A DNA stretch of 64,000 nucleotides, from positions 1-64,000 of the forward strand of contig JAUNIP010000004.1 of the NCBI GenBank assembly GCA_030523425.1. The letters are read 5' to 3'. Below, in pieces: positions 50,681 to 60,800 of this stretch. Under the pieces are notes generated by a model, which was not told the DNA's origin, made no database searches, and worked only from the letters and a program-made list of their open reading frames with translations. The DNA comes from Coriobacteriia bacterium. GTDB taxonomy: Bacteria > Actinomycetota > Coriobacteriia > Coriobacteriales > Eggerthellaceae. Position numbers and translations under genes: made by a program. How positions within the stretch are numbered: the first letter of the stretch is position 1; every line of letters starts with the position of its first letter.

Positions 50681-50712
50681 GGTGACGAATTTCACAAAAA
50701 AGGGCGTATACT
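50681..50712 (+). promoter_or_regulatory. Promoter of the ilv-leu operon with a Crp/Fnr-family-like site
   Basis: A -10 TATACT (50707-50712) pairs with a weak -35 TGACGA (50683-50688, 18 bp spacing). Overlapping the -35 is GGTGA-N6-TCACA (50681-50696), 9 of 10 matches to the TGTGA-N6-TCACA half-sites of Crp-type regulators. Binding is inferred. Confidence 0.5.
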
Positions 50713-50734
50713 GCCCGATACAAGTTCATACGTA

Positions 50735-50940
50735 TTGCGTTGACGGGGAAAGTACGGGCTAACCCATCCCAAGAGAGCCGGCGGTCGCTGCAAGCCGGCG
50801 GTGGGCGTCCCGAAAGCCACCCCTGAGCAGTTTGGCGTGAACGCGGTCTTGCGCACTTGGACGATCTTCAGGGCGCAAGGCGGTCAGTAGGCCGAACCGG
50901 TGACACCGAAACAGTCAAGGAGCGTGCTCCTTACCCGATG
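50735..50940 (+). promoter_or_regulatory. T-box leader of the ilv-leu operon
   Basis: T-box leaders sense uncharged tRNA. Landmarks in order are GGGGAAAGTA (AGTA at 50751-50754) and AAGAGAGCCGGC...CAAGCCGGC (50771-50799), the conserved distal part of stem I. The specifier region GAAAGCCACCCCTGAGC follows (50812-50828), then stem II CTTGCGC/GCGCAAG (near 50850-50880), CAGTAGGCCG, and a T-box-like GAACCGGTGACACCG (50894-50908). The specifier triplet by position is GCC (50816-50818), an alanine codon, not Ile, Leu or Val. The T-box has TGAC where TGGN is standard. Confidence 0.65.
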
Positions 50941-50969
50941 TCCTGGTGCGGCCCGCGCTGGGATTTTTT
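50941..50969 (+). terminator. Leader terminator (attenuator) of the ilv-leu operon
   Basis: A 10-bp stem with three G-T pairs, TCCTGGTGCG/CGCGCTGGGA, and a 3-nt loop is followed by TTTTTT, 27 bp before the ilvD start. It would stop transcription unless the upstream T-box forms an antiterminator. Confidence 0.75.
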
Positions 50970-50996
50970 ATTGGTAGGGGAAAGGAGACTACCCAC

Positions 50997-52670
50997 ATGG
51001 AACTGCGTTCCGAGCAAGTTCGTTGCGGCGTCATGCGTGCGCCCCACCGCAGCCTGCTGAAGGCCGATGGCGTGACCGACGAAGAGATGAAGCGCCCCTT
51101 GGTGGCCGTGTTCAATTCGCGCAACGACATCATCCCGGGCCACAACAACCTGGACAAGATCTGCGAAGCGGTGAAGGCCGGCATCTATATGGCCGGCGGC
51201 GTGCCCTTCGAGATTTCCACCATCGGCGTATGCGACGGCATTGCCATGAACCACGAAGGCATGCACTATTCGCTGGTTTCCCGCGAAGTGATTGCGGACA
51301 GCTTCGAATGCGCCATTCAGGGCCACGCCTTTGACGCCGCGGTGTGCATTCCCAACTGCGACAAGATTGTGCCGGGCATGCTGTTAGGCGCCCTGCGCGT
51401 GAACATTCCCACGGTGTTTGTTTCGGGCGGCCCCATGCTGCCGGGCAAGCAGCGTGGGGGAGCCGGCCCCACCACCGACCTGAACGTGCTGTTCGACGGC
51501 GCGGCCCAGGTGCAGGCGGGCACCATGACCGAAGAGGAGCTGAAGTTCCACGAAGACCATGCCTGCCCTGGCTGCGGCAGCTGCTCGGGCCTGTTCACGG
51601 CCAATTCCATGAACTGCCTGTGCGAAGCATTAGGCATTGCCCTTCCCGGCAACGGCACCATCCCGGCCGTGTATGCCGAGCGCATCCGCTTGGCAAAGCA
51701 TGCCGGCATGAAGGTGATGGAGCTGCTGGAAAAGGACGTGCGTCCGCGCGACATCATAGGCGAAGCTGCCATCCACAATGCCATGGAATGCGACATGGCC
51801 TTCGGCGGTTCCACCAACACGGTGCTGCACCTTACGGCCATCGCCCAACAGGCCGGCCATCCCATAACCATGGACGACTGGGATGCCGCTTCGGCGCGCA
51901 CCCCGCATCTTCTGAAGCTGCAGCCTTCTGGTCCGCGTCCGCTGCTTGACTTATACGAAGTGGGCGGCGTGCCCGTGGTCATGCACGAGCTGAACGAGCT
52001 GGGCCTGCTGGACCTGAATGCGATTACGGTTATGGGCTCCATGCAGGAATACCTGGACACCTGCTGCCCGGCGGCCGATGGCGAAGTGTGCCGCACCCAC
52101 GACAACCCGCTGAGCCCGCAGGGCGCCCTGCGCGTGCTGCATGGCAACTTGGCGCCTGACGGCGGCATCGTGAAGAAGGCGGCTGTGGATCCGTTCATGA
52201 TGAAGCACACCGGCCCCGCCCGCGTGTTCAACAGCGAAGAGGAAGCCTGCGCCTGCATCAACAGCGGCGGCATCAACCCCGGGGATGTGGTGGTCATCCG
52301 CTACGAAGGCCCCAAGGGCGGCCCGGGCATGCGCGAAATGCTGACGCCTACCAGCAGCATCTGCGGCATGGGCCTTTCTTCCAGCGTGGCCCTTATCACC
52401 GACGGGCGCTTCAGCGGCGCCACGAAGGGCCCCGCCATCGGCCATGTTTCGCCTGAGGCTGCCGCCGGCGGCCCCATTGGGCTTATCCAGGAAGGCGATT
52501 CCATCACGGTGGATATTGAAGGCGGGCAGTTGAACCTGAACATCAGCGATCAGGAATTCGCAGCGCGCCAGGCGGCCTTCGTGCCGCCCGCGCCCAAGCA
52601 CGACCACGGCGTGTTGGCCAAGTACGCCCGCATGGTTTCTTCGGCAGACAAGGGGGCTTTCGTTTCATGA
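50997..52670 (+). CDS. ilvD: Dihydroxy-acid dehydratase
   Basis: It makes the 2-keto acids of valine and isoleucine from their dihydroxy precursors using an iron-sulfur cluster. The 557-residue protein contains CIPNCDKIVPGMLLGALR and HACPGCGSCSGLFTANSMNC, which supply the cluster cysteines, and GGSTNTVLHLTAIA. The ATG at 50997 follows AAAGGAG by 9 bases. It leads an operon with ilvB, ilvN, ilvC and leuA, and its stop overlaps the ilvB start (ATGA). Confidence 0.97.
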   Translation: MELRSEQVRCGVMRAPHRSLLKADGVTDEEMKRPLVAVFNSRNDIIPGHNNLDKICEAVKAGIYMAGGVPFEISTIGVCDGIAMNHEGMHYSLVSREVIADSFECAIQGHAFDAAVCIPNCDKIVPGMLLGALRVNIPTVFVSGGPMLPGKQRGGAGPTTDLNVLFDGAAQVQAGTMTEEELKFHEDHACPGCGSCSGLFTANSMNCLCEALGIALPGNGTIPAVYAERIRLAKHAGMKVMELLEKDVRPRDIIGEAAIHNAMECDMAFGGSTNTVLHLTAIAQQAGHPITMDDWDAASARTPHLLKLQPSGPRPLLDLYEVGGVPVVMHELNELGLLDLNAITVMGSMQEYLDTCCPAADGEVCRTHDNPLSPQGALRVLHGNLAPDGGIVKKAAVDPFMMKHTGPARVFNSEEEACACINSGGINPGDVVVIRYEGPKGGPGMREMLTPTSSICGMGLSSSVALITDGRFSGATKGPAIGHVSPEAAAGGPIGLIQEGDSITVDIEGGQLNLNISDQEFAARQAAFVPPAPKHDHGVLAKYARMVSSADKGAFVS

Positions 52671-54697
52671 ACGAATCCAGCAAAGAAATAAAGCGCACGG
52701 CGGCGCTGATGGGCGCCCCGCGCGGTTTGGGGTCGCATACCGCCAAGCAGGGGCAGACCATGCTTGGTGCTGAAGCGGTCATCGCCAGCCTGGAGGCTGA
52801 AGGCGTTGACGTGCTGTTCGGCTACCCGGGCGGTCAGGCCATTCGCCTGTACGACGCCCTGTACAGCTCCACGCAGCTGCATCACATTCTGGCGCGCCAC
52901 GAACAGGGCGCGGTGCACATGGCCGATGGCTATGCGCGTGCCACCGGGCGCCCCGGCGTAGTCATCGTGACCAGCGGCCCGGGCGCCACCAACACGGTTA
53001 CCGGCATTGCCACGGCCTGCATGGACAGCGTGCCCTTGGTGGTCATAACCGGACAGGTGCCACGCGGCGCCATAGGCACCGACAGCTTCCAGGAATCCGA
53101 CATCGTGGGCATCACCATGCCTGTGGTCAAGCACAGCTTCCTGCTGAAAAGCACCGACGACCTGTGCTCTACCATTCGCGATGCCTTCCACATTGCCGTT
53201 ACCGGCCGCCCGGGCCCGGTGCTCATTGACATCCCCAGCGACCTGTTAGGCGCCAAGATGGTGTTTGAATACCCCGACGAAGTGAACCTGCCCAGTTACA
53301 AGCCCACCTACAAGGGCAACGCCAAGCAGATTCGCGCCGCGGCCGAAGCCATCAAGGAAGCCGGGCGCCCGGTGCTCTACGCCGGCGGCGGCGTGATTAT
53401 CTCGGATGCGCAAGAAGAGCTTATCCAGTTGGCCGAACTGATGCAGATTCCCGTGGTCACCACGCTGATGGGCAAGGGCGGCATGCCGGCGTCGCATGCG
53501 CTTAACCTGGGCGCTGTGGGCATGCACGGCTCCAAGTACGCCAACCTGGCGCTCACGCAGTCCGACCTGATCATTGCTGCGGGCGCGCGTTTTTCCGACC
53601 GTGTGACGGGCAAGCTTTCCGAATTTGCCCCGAACGCCAAGGTCATCCACATAGACATTGACCCGGCCGAAATAGGCAAGATCCGCGAAGCCCAGATTCC
53701 CATCGTGGGCGACCTGAAGGGCGTGCTGGGAAGCTTGGTGGATGTGCTGCAGAAGGACGACGCGCAGCCGCGCACGCAGGCTTGGGTGAGCCAGCTGATG
53801 GAATGGAAGGAACGCTTCCCGCTGTATCACCGCAGCCTGGAAGAAAACCCCAACACTATAGTCCCCGAACTGGTGATGCAGGAACTTTCTGACCAGCTTG
53901 ACCCCGAAAACTCCATCGTGGTCACCGAAGTGGGCCAACACCAAATGTGGGCCACCCAGTTCATCAACCGCGAAAAGCCCCGTACCTTCCTTTCCAGCGG
54001 CGGCTTGGGCACCATGGGCTTTGGCTTCCCAGCGGCCATCGGCGCTGCCATCGCGCGCCCCGGCACGCAGGTGGTCTGCATTGCCGGCGACGGTTCCTTC
54101 CAGATGAACAGCCAAGAAATGGCCACGGCCGCTATCAATGGCGTGCCGGTGAAGGTGCTCATCTTGGACAACCGCTGCTTAGGCATGGTGCATCAGTGGC
54201 AAAAGCTGTTCTACGAAGAGCGCTACAGCAACACCCTTCTTGACGACAACCCTGATTTCGTGAAGCTGGCCGACGCCTACAGCTGGCAGGGCGAACGCGT
54301 GAGCGACCCCGCCGAAATGCCCGCTGCCATCAAGCGCATGTTGGAAGCAGATGGCCCCTATCTGCTAGACGTGATGATCGAACGCGACCAAAACGTGTAT
54401 CCCATGGTGCCGGGCGGCCGCGCGCTTGATGACATCCTAGGTGCCATCGACGTGGCCGTGGGTGCGGTTCGCACCGAAATGCCGGGAGCGCCGGCTTCTT
54501 CGCCCTGCGCCGCGCTAGACGCGCAATTCGGCGGCAGGTGGGAAGTGAACCCGCAGGACAAAGGCCAGCGCACCGGCGTGCTGGTTGACGGCAGGTGGAT
54601 TCCCGCTGCCGAAGCGGCCGCCATGGGCGTGGCTTGCGACAACAGCTGCTGGCAGTGCGACCCTGAATGCCCCCTTACCGCAAAGGAGGACAACTAA
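52667..54697 (+). CDS. ilvB: Acetolactate synthase large subunit with cysteine-rich C-terminal extension
   Basis: This thiamine-diphosphate enzyme condenses pyruvate to acetolactate or acetohydroxybutyrate. The core shows LFGYPGGQAIRLYDAL, the catalytic glutamate in RHEQGAVHMADGYARATG, and the cofactor motif GDGSFQMNSQEMATA followed by NNRCLGMVHQWQ-like sequence (LDNRCLGMVHQWQ). At 676 residues it is about 90 longer than usual: ~30 extra at the N-terminus and ~75 at the C-terminus. The tail ends with C657-x3-C661-x2-C664-x3-C668 (CDNSCWQCDPEC), a possible metal or redox site. It overlaps ilvD by 4 bp and ilvN by 1 bp. Confidence 0.96.
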   Translation: MNESSKEIKRTAALMGAPRGLGSHTAKQGQTMLGAEAVIASLEAEGVDVLFGYPGGQAIRLYDALYSSTQLHHILARHEQGAVHMADGYARATGRPGVVIVTSGPGATNTVTGIATACMDSVPLVVITGQVPRGAIGTDSFQESDIVGITMPVVKHSFLLKSTDDLCSTIRDAFHIAVTGRPGPVLIDIPSDLLGAKMVFEYPDEVNLPSYKPTYKGNAKQIRAAAEAIKEAGRPVLYAGGGVIISDAQEELIQLAELMQIPVVTTLMGKGGMPASHALNLGAVGMHGSKYANLALTQSDLIIAAGARFSDRVTGKLSEFAPNAKVIHIDIDPAEIGKIREAQIPIVGDLKGVLGSLVDVLQKDDAQPRTQAWVSQLMEWKERFPLYHRSLEENPNTIVPELVMQELSDQLDPENSIVVTEVGQHQMWATQFINREKPRTFLSSGGLGTMGFGFPAAIGAAIARPGTQVVCIAGDGSFQMNSQEMATAAINGVPVKVLILDNRCLGMVHQWQKLFYEERYSNTLLDDNPDFVKLADAYSWQGERVSDPAEMPAAIKRMLEADGPYLLDVMIERDQNVYPMVPGGRALDDILGAIDVAVGAVRTEMPGAPASSPCAALDAQFGGRWEVNPQDKGQRTGVLVDGRWIPAAEAAAMGVACDNSCWQCDPECPLTAKEDN

Positions 54698-55188
54698 TGG
54701 AAGCGCAGCGTCACATTCTTTCCGTTACCGTTGAAAACAAATCGGGCGTGCTGTCCCGCGTGACGGGCCTTATCAGCCGCCGTGGCTTCAACATCGAATC
54801 GCTTTCGGTAGGTCTCACAGAAGACCCCACCATGAGCCGCATCACCGCCATAGTGGACGCCGACGACATGGGATACGAGCAGATCACCAAGCAGCTGCAC
54901 AAGCTGATCAGCGTCTACAAGATTTCGGACCTGACCAACGATGCCGCCATCGAGCGCGAACTGGTGCTGTACAAGGTGTCCGCCGCCCCCGAAAAGCGTG
55001 GCGAAATCATAGAGCTGTCCAACATCTTCCGCGCATCCATTGTGGACGTGGGCAAGCATTCGCTGACCATAGCGGCCACGGGCACCGAAGAGAAGCTGAA
55101 GGGCCTGGAAGATTTGCTGCGTGCTTACGGCATTAAAGAGACGGTCCGCACGGGTAAGATTGCCATGAGCCGCAACACGAAAGACTAA
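54697..55188 (+). CDS. ilvN: Acetolactate synthase small (regulatory) subunit
   Basis: The 163-residue protein stabilises the large subunit and mediates valine feedback through two ACT domains. The first begins HILSVTVENKSGVLSRVTGL and includes RRGFNIESLSVGLTE. The second ends with EEKLKGLEDLLRAYGIKE. The ATG overlaps the ilvB stop (TAATG) and is preceded by AAGGAGG. An upstream in-frame start inside ilvB is not needed. Confidence 0.96.
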   Translation: MEAQRHILSVTVENKSGVLSRVTGLISRRGFNIESLSVGLTEDPTMSRITAIVDADDMGYEQITKQLHKLISVYKISDLTNDAAIERELVLYKVSAAPEKRGEIIELSNIFRASIVDVGKHSLTIAATGTEEKLKGLEDLLRAYGIKETVRTGKIAMSRNTKD

Positions 55189-55251
55189 AAACAGCTACAA
55201 TAGAAAGGCTTGACCAATTTCAGTCATCCTAGCCAAACGAAAGGAAAAGAC

Positions 55252-56247
55252 ATGGCTATTGAGATTTGCTACGAAAAGGACGTCGACCCCTCAATCATCC
55301 AGGGCATGAAGGTTGCCATCATCGGCTATGGCTCCCAGGGCCACGCCCATGCGCTGAACCTGATGGATTCAGGCTGTGACGTGCGCGTTGGCCTGCGCGA
55401 AGGCTCTAAAAGCTGGGCTACTGCGGAAGAAGCGGGCCTAAAGGTGTGCACCATGGACCAGGCCGCCGAAGAAGCCAACCTGATCATGATGCTGGTGCCT
55501 GACGAGATTCAGCCCGCCGTGTACAAAGATCACATCGAGGCGCATCTGCACAGCGGCGACACCTTGGGCTTCGGCCATGGCTTCAACATCCATTTCGGCT
55601 ACATTGTGCCCCCGGCCGACGTGAACGTCATTATGTGCGCCCCGAAGGGCCCCGGCCACATCGTACGCCGTCAGTACACCGAAGGCTCCGGCGTGCCGGA
55701 CCTTATCTGCGTGCAGCAGGACGCCACCGGCAATGCCTGGGACATCGCGAAGTCTTACGCATGGGGCGTAGGCGGTGCGCGTACCGGCATTATGCTGGGC
55801 ACCTTCGCGCAGGAAACCGAAGAAGACCTGTTCGGCGAGCAGGCGGTGCTGTGCGGCGGCTGCGTGGAACTGGTGAAGGCCGGCTTCGACACGCTGGTTG
55901 ACGCGGGTTACCCGCCCGAGTTGGCCTACTTCGAGTGCTACCATGAACTGAAGATGATCGTGGACCTGATGTATGAATCCGGCATCGGTTTCATGAACTA
56001 CTCCATTTCCAACACGGCCGAATATGGCGAATACTACGCCGGCCCGAAGGTGATCAACGACGAATCTCGCGCTGCCATGAAGCTTATCCTGGAGCGCATC
56101 CAGAACGGCGAATTCGCCAAGGAATTCGTGGCCGACTGCGAAAACGACCACAAGTGGCTGCTTGAACAGCGCGCCAAGTGCGACGAGTCGCTGATCGAGC
56201 AGACCGGCAAGCAAATCCGCTCCATGTTCACCTGGATCAAGAAGTAA
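55252..56247 (+). CDS. ilvC: Ketol-acid reductoisomerase
   Basis: It converts acetolactate to dihydroxyisovalerate with NADPH and magnesium. The 331-residue class I protein has the Rossmann loop [15 protein letters not shown] and the metal-binding [11 protein letters not shown] region. The cofactor-selecting loop GLREGSKSW would usually favour NADPH. The ATG at 55252 follows AAAGGAAAAG. It is 63 bp from ilvN, long enough for a separate element but without a clear promoter. Confidence 0.97.
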   Translation: MAIEICYEKDVDPSIIQGMKVAIIGYGSQGHAHALNLMDSGCDVRVGLREGSKSWATAEEAGLKVCTMDQAAEEANLIMMLVPDEIQPAVYKDHIEAHLHSGDTLGFGHGFNIHFGYIVPPADVNVIMCAPKGPGHIVRRQYTEGSGVPDLICVQQDATGNAWDIAKSYAWGVGGARTGIMLGTFAQETEEDLFGEQAVLCGGCVELVKAGFDTLVDAGYPPELAYFECYHELKMIVDLMYESGIGFMNYSISNTAEYGEYYAGPKVINDESRAAMKLILERIQNGEFAKEFVADCENDHKWLLEQRAKCDESLIEQTGKQIRSMFTWIKK

Positions 56248-56259
56248 GGCGATATACCC

Positions 56260-57783
56260 ATGACTCGCAAGATTGACATTTTCGACACCACGCTGCGTGA
56301 CGGCGAGCAATCGCCTGGCGCTTCTATGAACACCGAAGAGAAGCTGGTGGTGGCGCGCCAGCTGCTGCGCCTGAACGTGGACGTCATTGAAGCCGGGTTC
56401 CCCATTTCCAGCCCCGGCGACTTCGAATCGGTGCGGCGCATTGCCGAACTGGCGGGTGACCAATGCACCGTTGCCGGCCTGACCCGCGCCGTGGAAAAAG
56501 ACATCGTGTGTGCCGCCGATGCACTGAAATACGCCAAGCGCCCCCGCATCCATACGGGTATCGGCGTTTCGAAGAGCCACATTTACGACAAGCTGCGCAT
56601 CGATGAAGACACCGCCGTTGAGCGCGCCGTGAAGGCCGTGAAGTGCGCCCGCAACTACGTGGAGGACGTGCAGTTCTACGCCGAAGACGCCGGCCGTTCC
56701 GACTACGACTTCCTGGTGCGCATCATCCAAGCGGTTGTGGATGCCGGCGCTACGGTGGTGAACATCCCGGACACCACCGGCTACAGCCTGCCTGAAGAAT
56801 TCGGCCAGCGCATCAAGTACCTGGTAGACAACGTGAACGGCATCCAGAACGTGAAGATTGCCGTGCATTGCCACAACGACTTAGGCATGGCCACCGCGCT
56901 GGCGCTGGCTGGCGTGAAGAACGGTGCGCGCCAAGTGGAATGCACCATCAACGGCCTGGGCGAGCGTGCGGGCAACACGGCCATGGAAGAAGTGGTCATG
57001 GCCATTCGCATGCATGAAGAGGACTTAGACGCCCACACCGACATCAACACGCGTGAATTCATCAAGGCCAGCCGCCTGGTCAGCAGCATCACGGGCATGA
57101 CCGTGCAGGCCAACAAGGCCATCGTGGGCTCGAACGCCTTCGCCCATTCTTCCGGCATCCACCAAGACGGCGTGCTGAAGAAGCGCGACACCTACGAGAT
57201 CATAGACCCGGCCGACGTTGGCGCCGGCCAAAGCCAGATTGTGCTGACCGCCCGTTCTGGCCATGCGGCTTTGAAGCATCGCCTGGAAGAACTGGGCTAC
57301 ACCTACGAAGGCGAAGAGCTGGATAAGATGTACACCGCTTTCCTGAACCTGGCCGACAAGAAGAAGGAAGTCTACGACGAGGACCTGGAAAGCCTGATCC
57401 ACGAACGCGACAGGGAAGAGGAGGCTACGGCCTTCACGCTGGTGGCTTCGCAGATTTCCTGCGGCTTCCCGCTGACTCCCACCGCCACGGTAACCTTGAA
57501 GGACGCCAACGGCCGCGAGCACACGGCTTGCGATTACGGCACCGGCCCGGTTGATGCCATGTACAAGGCCGTCAATAAGATTGTGGACGTGGAAAATGAC
57601 CTGTCCGAATTCAGCGTGCAGTCCGTGACCCGCGGCATTGACGCCTTAGGCGAGGTGACCGTGCGCGTGACCGCCGCCAACGGCGAAGTGTATTCCGGCC
57701 GCGGCGCCGATGGCGACATCATAGTAAGCTCCACCAAGGCCTACCTAAACGCCCTGAACCGCCTGATAGCCGAACAGCACTAA
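56260..57783 (+). CDS. leuA: 2-Isopropylmalate synthase
   Basis: This is the first committed enzyme of leucine synthesis, joining acetyl-CoA and 2-ketoisovalerate. The 507-residue protein has [16 protein letters not shown], the metal-binding [13 protein letters not shown] and [17 protein letters not shown], and a C-terminal allosteric domain (from about residue 390) that includes [17 protein letters not shown]. It begins 12 bp after ilvC and closes the operon. leuB, leuC and leuD are not in the window. Confidence 0.96.
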   Translation: MTRKIDIFDTTLRDGEQSPGASMNTEEKLVVARQLLRLNVDVIEAGFPISSPGDFESVRRIAELAGDQCTVAGLTRAVEKDIVCAADALKYAKRPRIHTGIGVSKSHIYDKLRIDEDTAVERAVKAVKCARNYVEDVQFYAEDAGRSDYDFLVRIIQAVVDAGATVVNIPDTTGYSLPEEFGQRIKYLVDNVNGIQNVKIAVHCHNDLGMATALALAGVKNGARQVECTINGLGERAGNTAMEEVVMAIRMHEEDLDAHTDINTREFIKASRLVSSITGMTVQANKAIVGSNAFAHSSGIHQDGVLKKRDTYEIIDPADVGAGQSQIVLTARSGHAALKHRLEELGYTYEGEELDKMYTAFLNLADKKKEVYDEDLESLIHERDREEEATAFTLVASQISCGFPLTPTATVTLKDANGREHTACDYGTGPVDAMYKAVNKIVDVENDLSEFSVQSVTRGIDALGEVTVRVTAANGEVYSGRGADGDIIVSSTKAYLNALNRLIAEQH

Positions 57784-57809
57784 GCGCTACGCAGACGACT
57801 GCCTGCTTA

Positions 57810-57847
57810 AATGTGGCAAGTGACCTGCTCACTTGCCACATTTTTTT
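57810..57847 (+). terminator. Intrinsic terminator of the ilv-leu operon
   Basis: A perfect 14-bp stem, AATGTGGCAAGTGA/TCACTTGCCACATT, with a 5-nt loop and a T-run. Confidence 0.97.
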
Positions 57848-57878
57848 ATCCCAAAACGTCTGCCAGGGCTTCCATCAG

Positions 57879-60800
57879 TTATTTCTTAATCCATCGTCTT
57901 AGCACTCTCGCCAACGCGCTCATGTCTAATGGCTTTGCGATATGCTCATTCATGCCTGAATTGCGCGACGCTTCCACATCCTGGGCAAAGGCGTTTGCCG
58001 ACATGGCCACTATGGGAACGCGCTTGCAATAAGCCCTGCCCATGGAGCGAATGGCTCTGGTTGCCTCATGGCCGTTCATCTTCGGCATTTGGATGTCCAT
58101 AAATATCAAGTCGTAATAATCATCGGCGCATTCCGTCACTTTGTCGACAGCTTCCGCTCCGTTCCATGCGGTTTCGACAGCAAGGCCCGTCATCTCAAGA
58201 ATCTCCTTGGCGATCTCGCTGTTCAACTCATTGTCTTCGACAAGAAGAACTCTGTGGCCGCTCAGATCCATATCCTCGACGTCCTGAAGGGGAGCCCTTT
58301 TTTGGGCAGAGCCGTGGTTGATAAGGGTGTCGAATACGCGCACAAGCCTAGACTTGAACAGCGGCTTGGAGACGAATGCATCCACGCCGGCCGCTCTGGC
58401 TTCCTGCTCAATCTCGCTCCAGTCATAGGCCGAGACAATGATGACCGGCATATCCTGACCCACTGCCTCACGGATTGCCCTTGCCGTATGGACGCCATCC
58501 ATATCGGGCATCTTCCAGTCAAGAAGGACCGCAAAGAACTCCTGCTCCTTATCGTGATGAGCGGCGACGCAGTCTAGCGCTTCTTTTCCGGATGTAACGC
58601 CTATGCTGTTCATGCCGATATCATCTAGCATGATGCATGCCGTCTCGCAAGCTGTCGGGTCATCGTCTGCAACCAGCACACGCAAGCCGGCAAACTCTGC
58701 AAAGTCTATCTCGTCTTCTTCTTGAAGTTCCAAGAATATGGTGACAATAAAGGTGGAGCCTTCGTTCAATTTGCTGGTTACTTCAATATCGCCGCCGGTC
58801 ATACGGGCAATATTGCGGGCAATTGACATGCCCAGGCCCGTTCCTTGAATCTTGGCGATGCGGTTATCTTCCGCCCTGGCAAAGGGCTCGAAAATATTTT
58901 GCAGGAATTCCTCAGACATGCCGATGCCATTGTCGGCAAAGGTGAATACAAAGCATCCCACCTTCGGTCTGTTCGTTGGCTTTTCTTCGATGGTAAGGCT
59001 GATCTGGCCGCCATCCGGTGTGTATTTAACCGCGTTGCTCATCATATTCACGAAGATCTGCTGCATGCGCAGTGAATCACCGATCACTCTTTCGTGAGTC
59101 ACATTCCGTATGGAAATCTTGAAATCATGCCCGTGTTCTTCCATTTGCGGCCGGATCATCGTGACCGTGTTGTCGACCAGCTCAGAGAGGTTGAATTCCT
59201 CTTCCGCAAAGTCGATTTTTCCTGATTCGATCTTAGACATATCCAGAACTTCGTTGATCAACGACAACAGATGTCCGGATGCCCCATTGATTTTCTGCAG
59301 GCAATCCGCCACCCGCTCTTTGTCGTCAATATGTGCGGCCGCAATGGCCGTCATGCCAATAATGCCGTTCATCGGGGTGCGGATGTCATGAGACATGTTT
59401 GCCAGGAAATCGGACTTCGCTTTATTGGCTGACTCAGCCTGCGCTAAGGTATCCTGCAAGAAATCTTCCTGCCGTTTACGCTCGGTGATGTCGACGAAGA
59501 TGCCGACAAACATATCCGGTGAACCGTCTTCCCTGCGAGACAGGCGGCCTGCCGCATGGAACCAGCGCCATTCTCCCGATTTTACTTGCAAGCGATAATT
59601 GACGTCATAGGTCTTTTGGCCGGTATAGTCTTTGATTGTGCCGAAGTATTCAGCCAGCACCATTTCTTTGTCTTCGGGATGCAGAAGGTCTGACCAGGAT
59701 TCCAACACATTCGGGAAATCCAACTCGTTTTGATAACCCAGCATCTTGCGGAATTCCTGGCTCCAGGATACTTCGGTCATTTCGCCTTGTTCATTAAAGC
59801 TCATGCCCCAAACACCGGAATGCAGAGTTTCGTTCATCAGATAGAAGCCGGTCCGGAAGGCATCTTCCCGCTTGTTCCGCTCTCTTTCTTCCCTGATAAA
59901 CTCCTCGGTGATATCAGCCGCAAAGACATAGAAGACATCGCCGTACTCATCGGTGTGGGCCAGATGCCCGTAGTCGTCGATATAGCGCAGATCGCCGCTG
60001 GCGGTCCTGATGCGGTAACGGACATGATCGACCTGTCCGGCAGCATCCTCATTATGGATTATCTGGTCTTCGATCGTCGAAAAGGTTCTATCCCGGTCTT
60101 CTTCATAGATCAATCCGCCCAAGGAATTGCCCGTTAAGCTCTCGAACTCCTCTTCATTGGTACAGCCGGCTATCTTCCACATTCTGGAGTTGGAATAGAT
60201 AAATTCTCGTTTATCATCGGCCTTGTATATGAAGAAACCGCCCGGGATACCCTCAGCCAAAGATTCCAGCACCGGCAAGGTTTGGGCATTGATAGCCAGA
60301 TTGTTGTATACCGGACGCGTGACGTATAAGACGTGAGTGAGATTGCCCTGTTCGTCACGCCCGGCATCGATAAAGGAGGCTTCGATCCAATGGCTTCCGG
60401 GGCTTTCCACCACCCGGCCGAAATACTGGGTTGTGATCATATCCCGCGAACCCATGCGCTTACGTAACGTATCAAGATTGGTAAACTCCAGCATGGACTG
60501 GGCATACTCCGGGGCCATCAAGTACGCACATGCCTTTTTAAAGGCTTCATCGGCGTTATTGCTGGCGATGACTGAGTTCAAAGCGTCAGACACTTTCTCA
60601 TTGATATACGTATGATCTTCCAACGAGATATAGAAAACCGACGTATAGATATCAGCCAAAGACATGATGATGTCGTAACGGCGTGAAAGAACAGCTTCTT
60701 GCTTAAGCTGATTTCTGGTCATGTGATCAACGTCACGGAAAGCCTGTACCAGATACGCTTTTCCGTCCAAGCCGCTGAATTTAGCGTAATTGACCTGATA

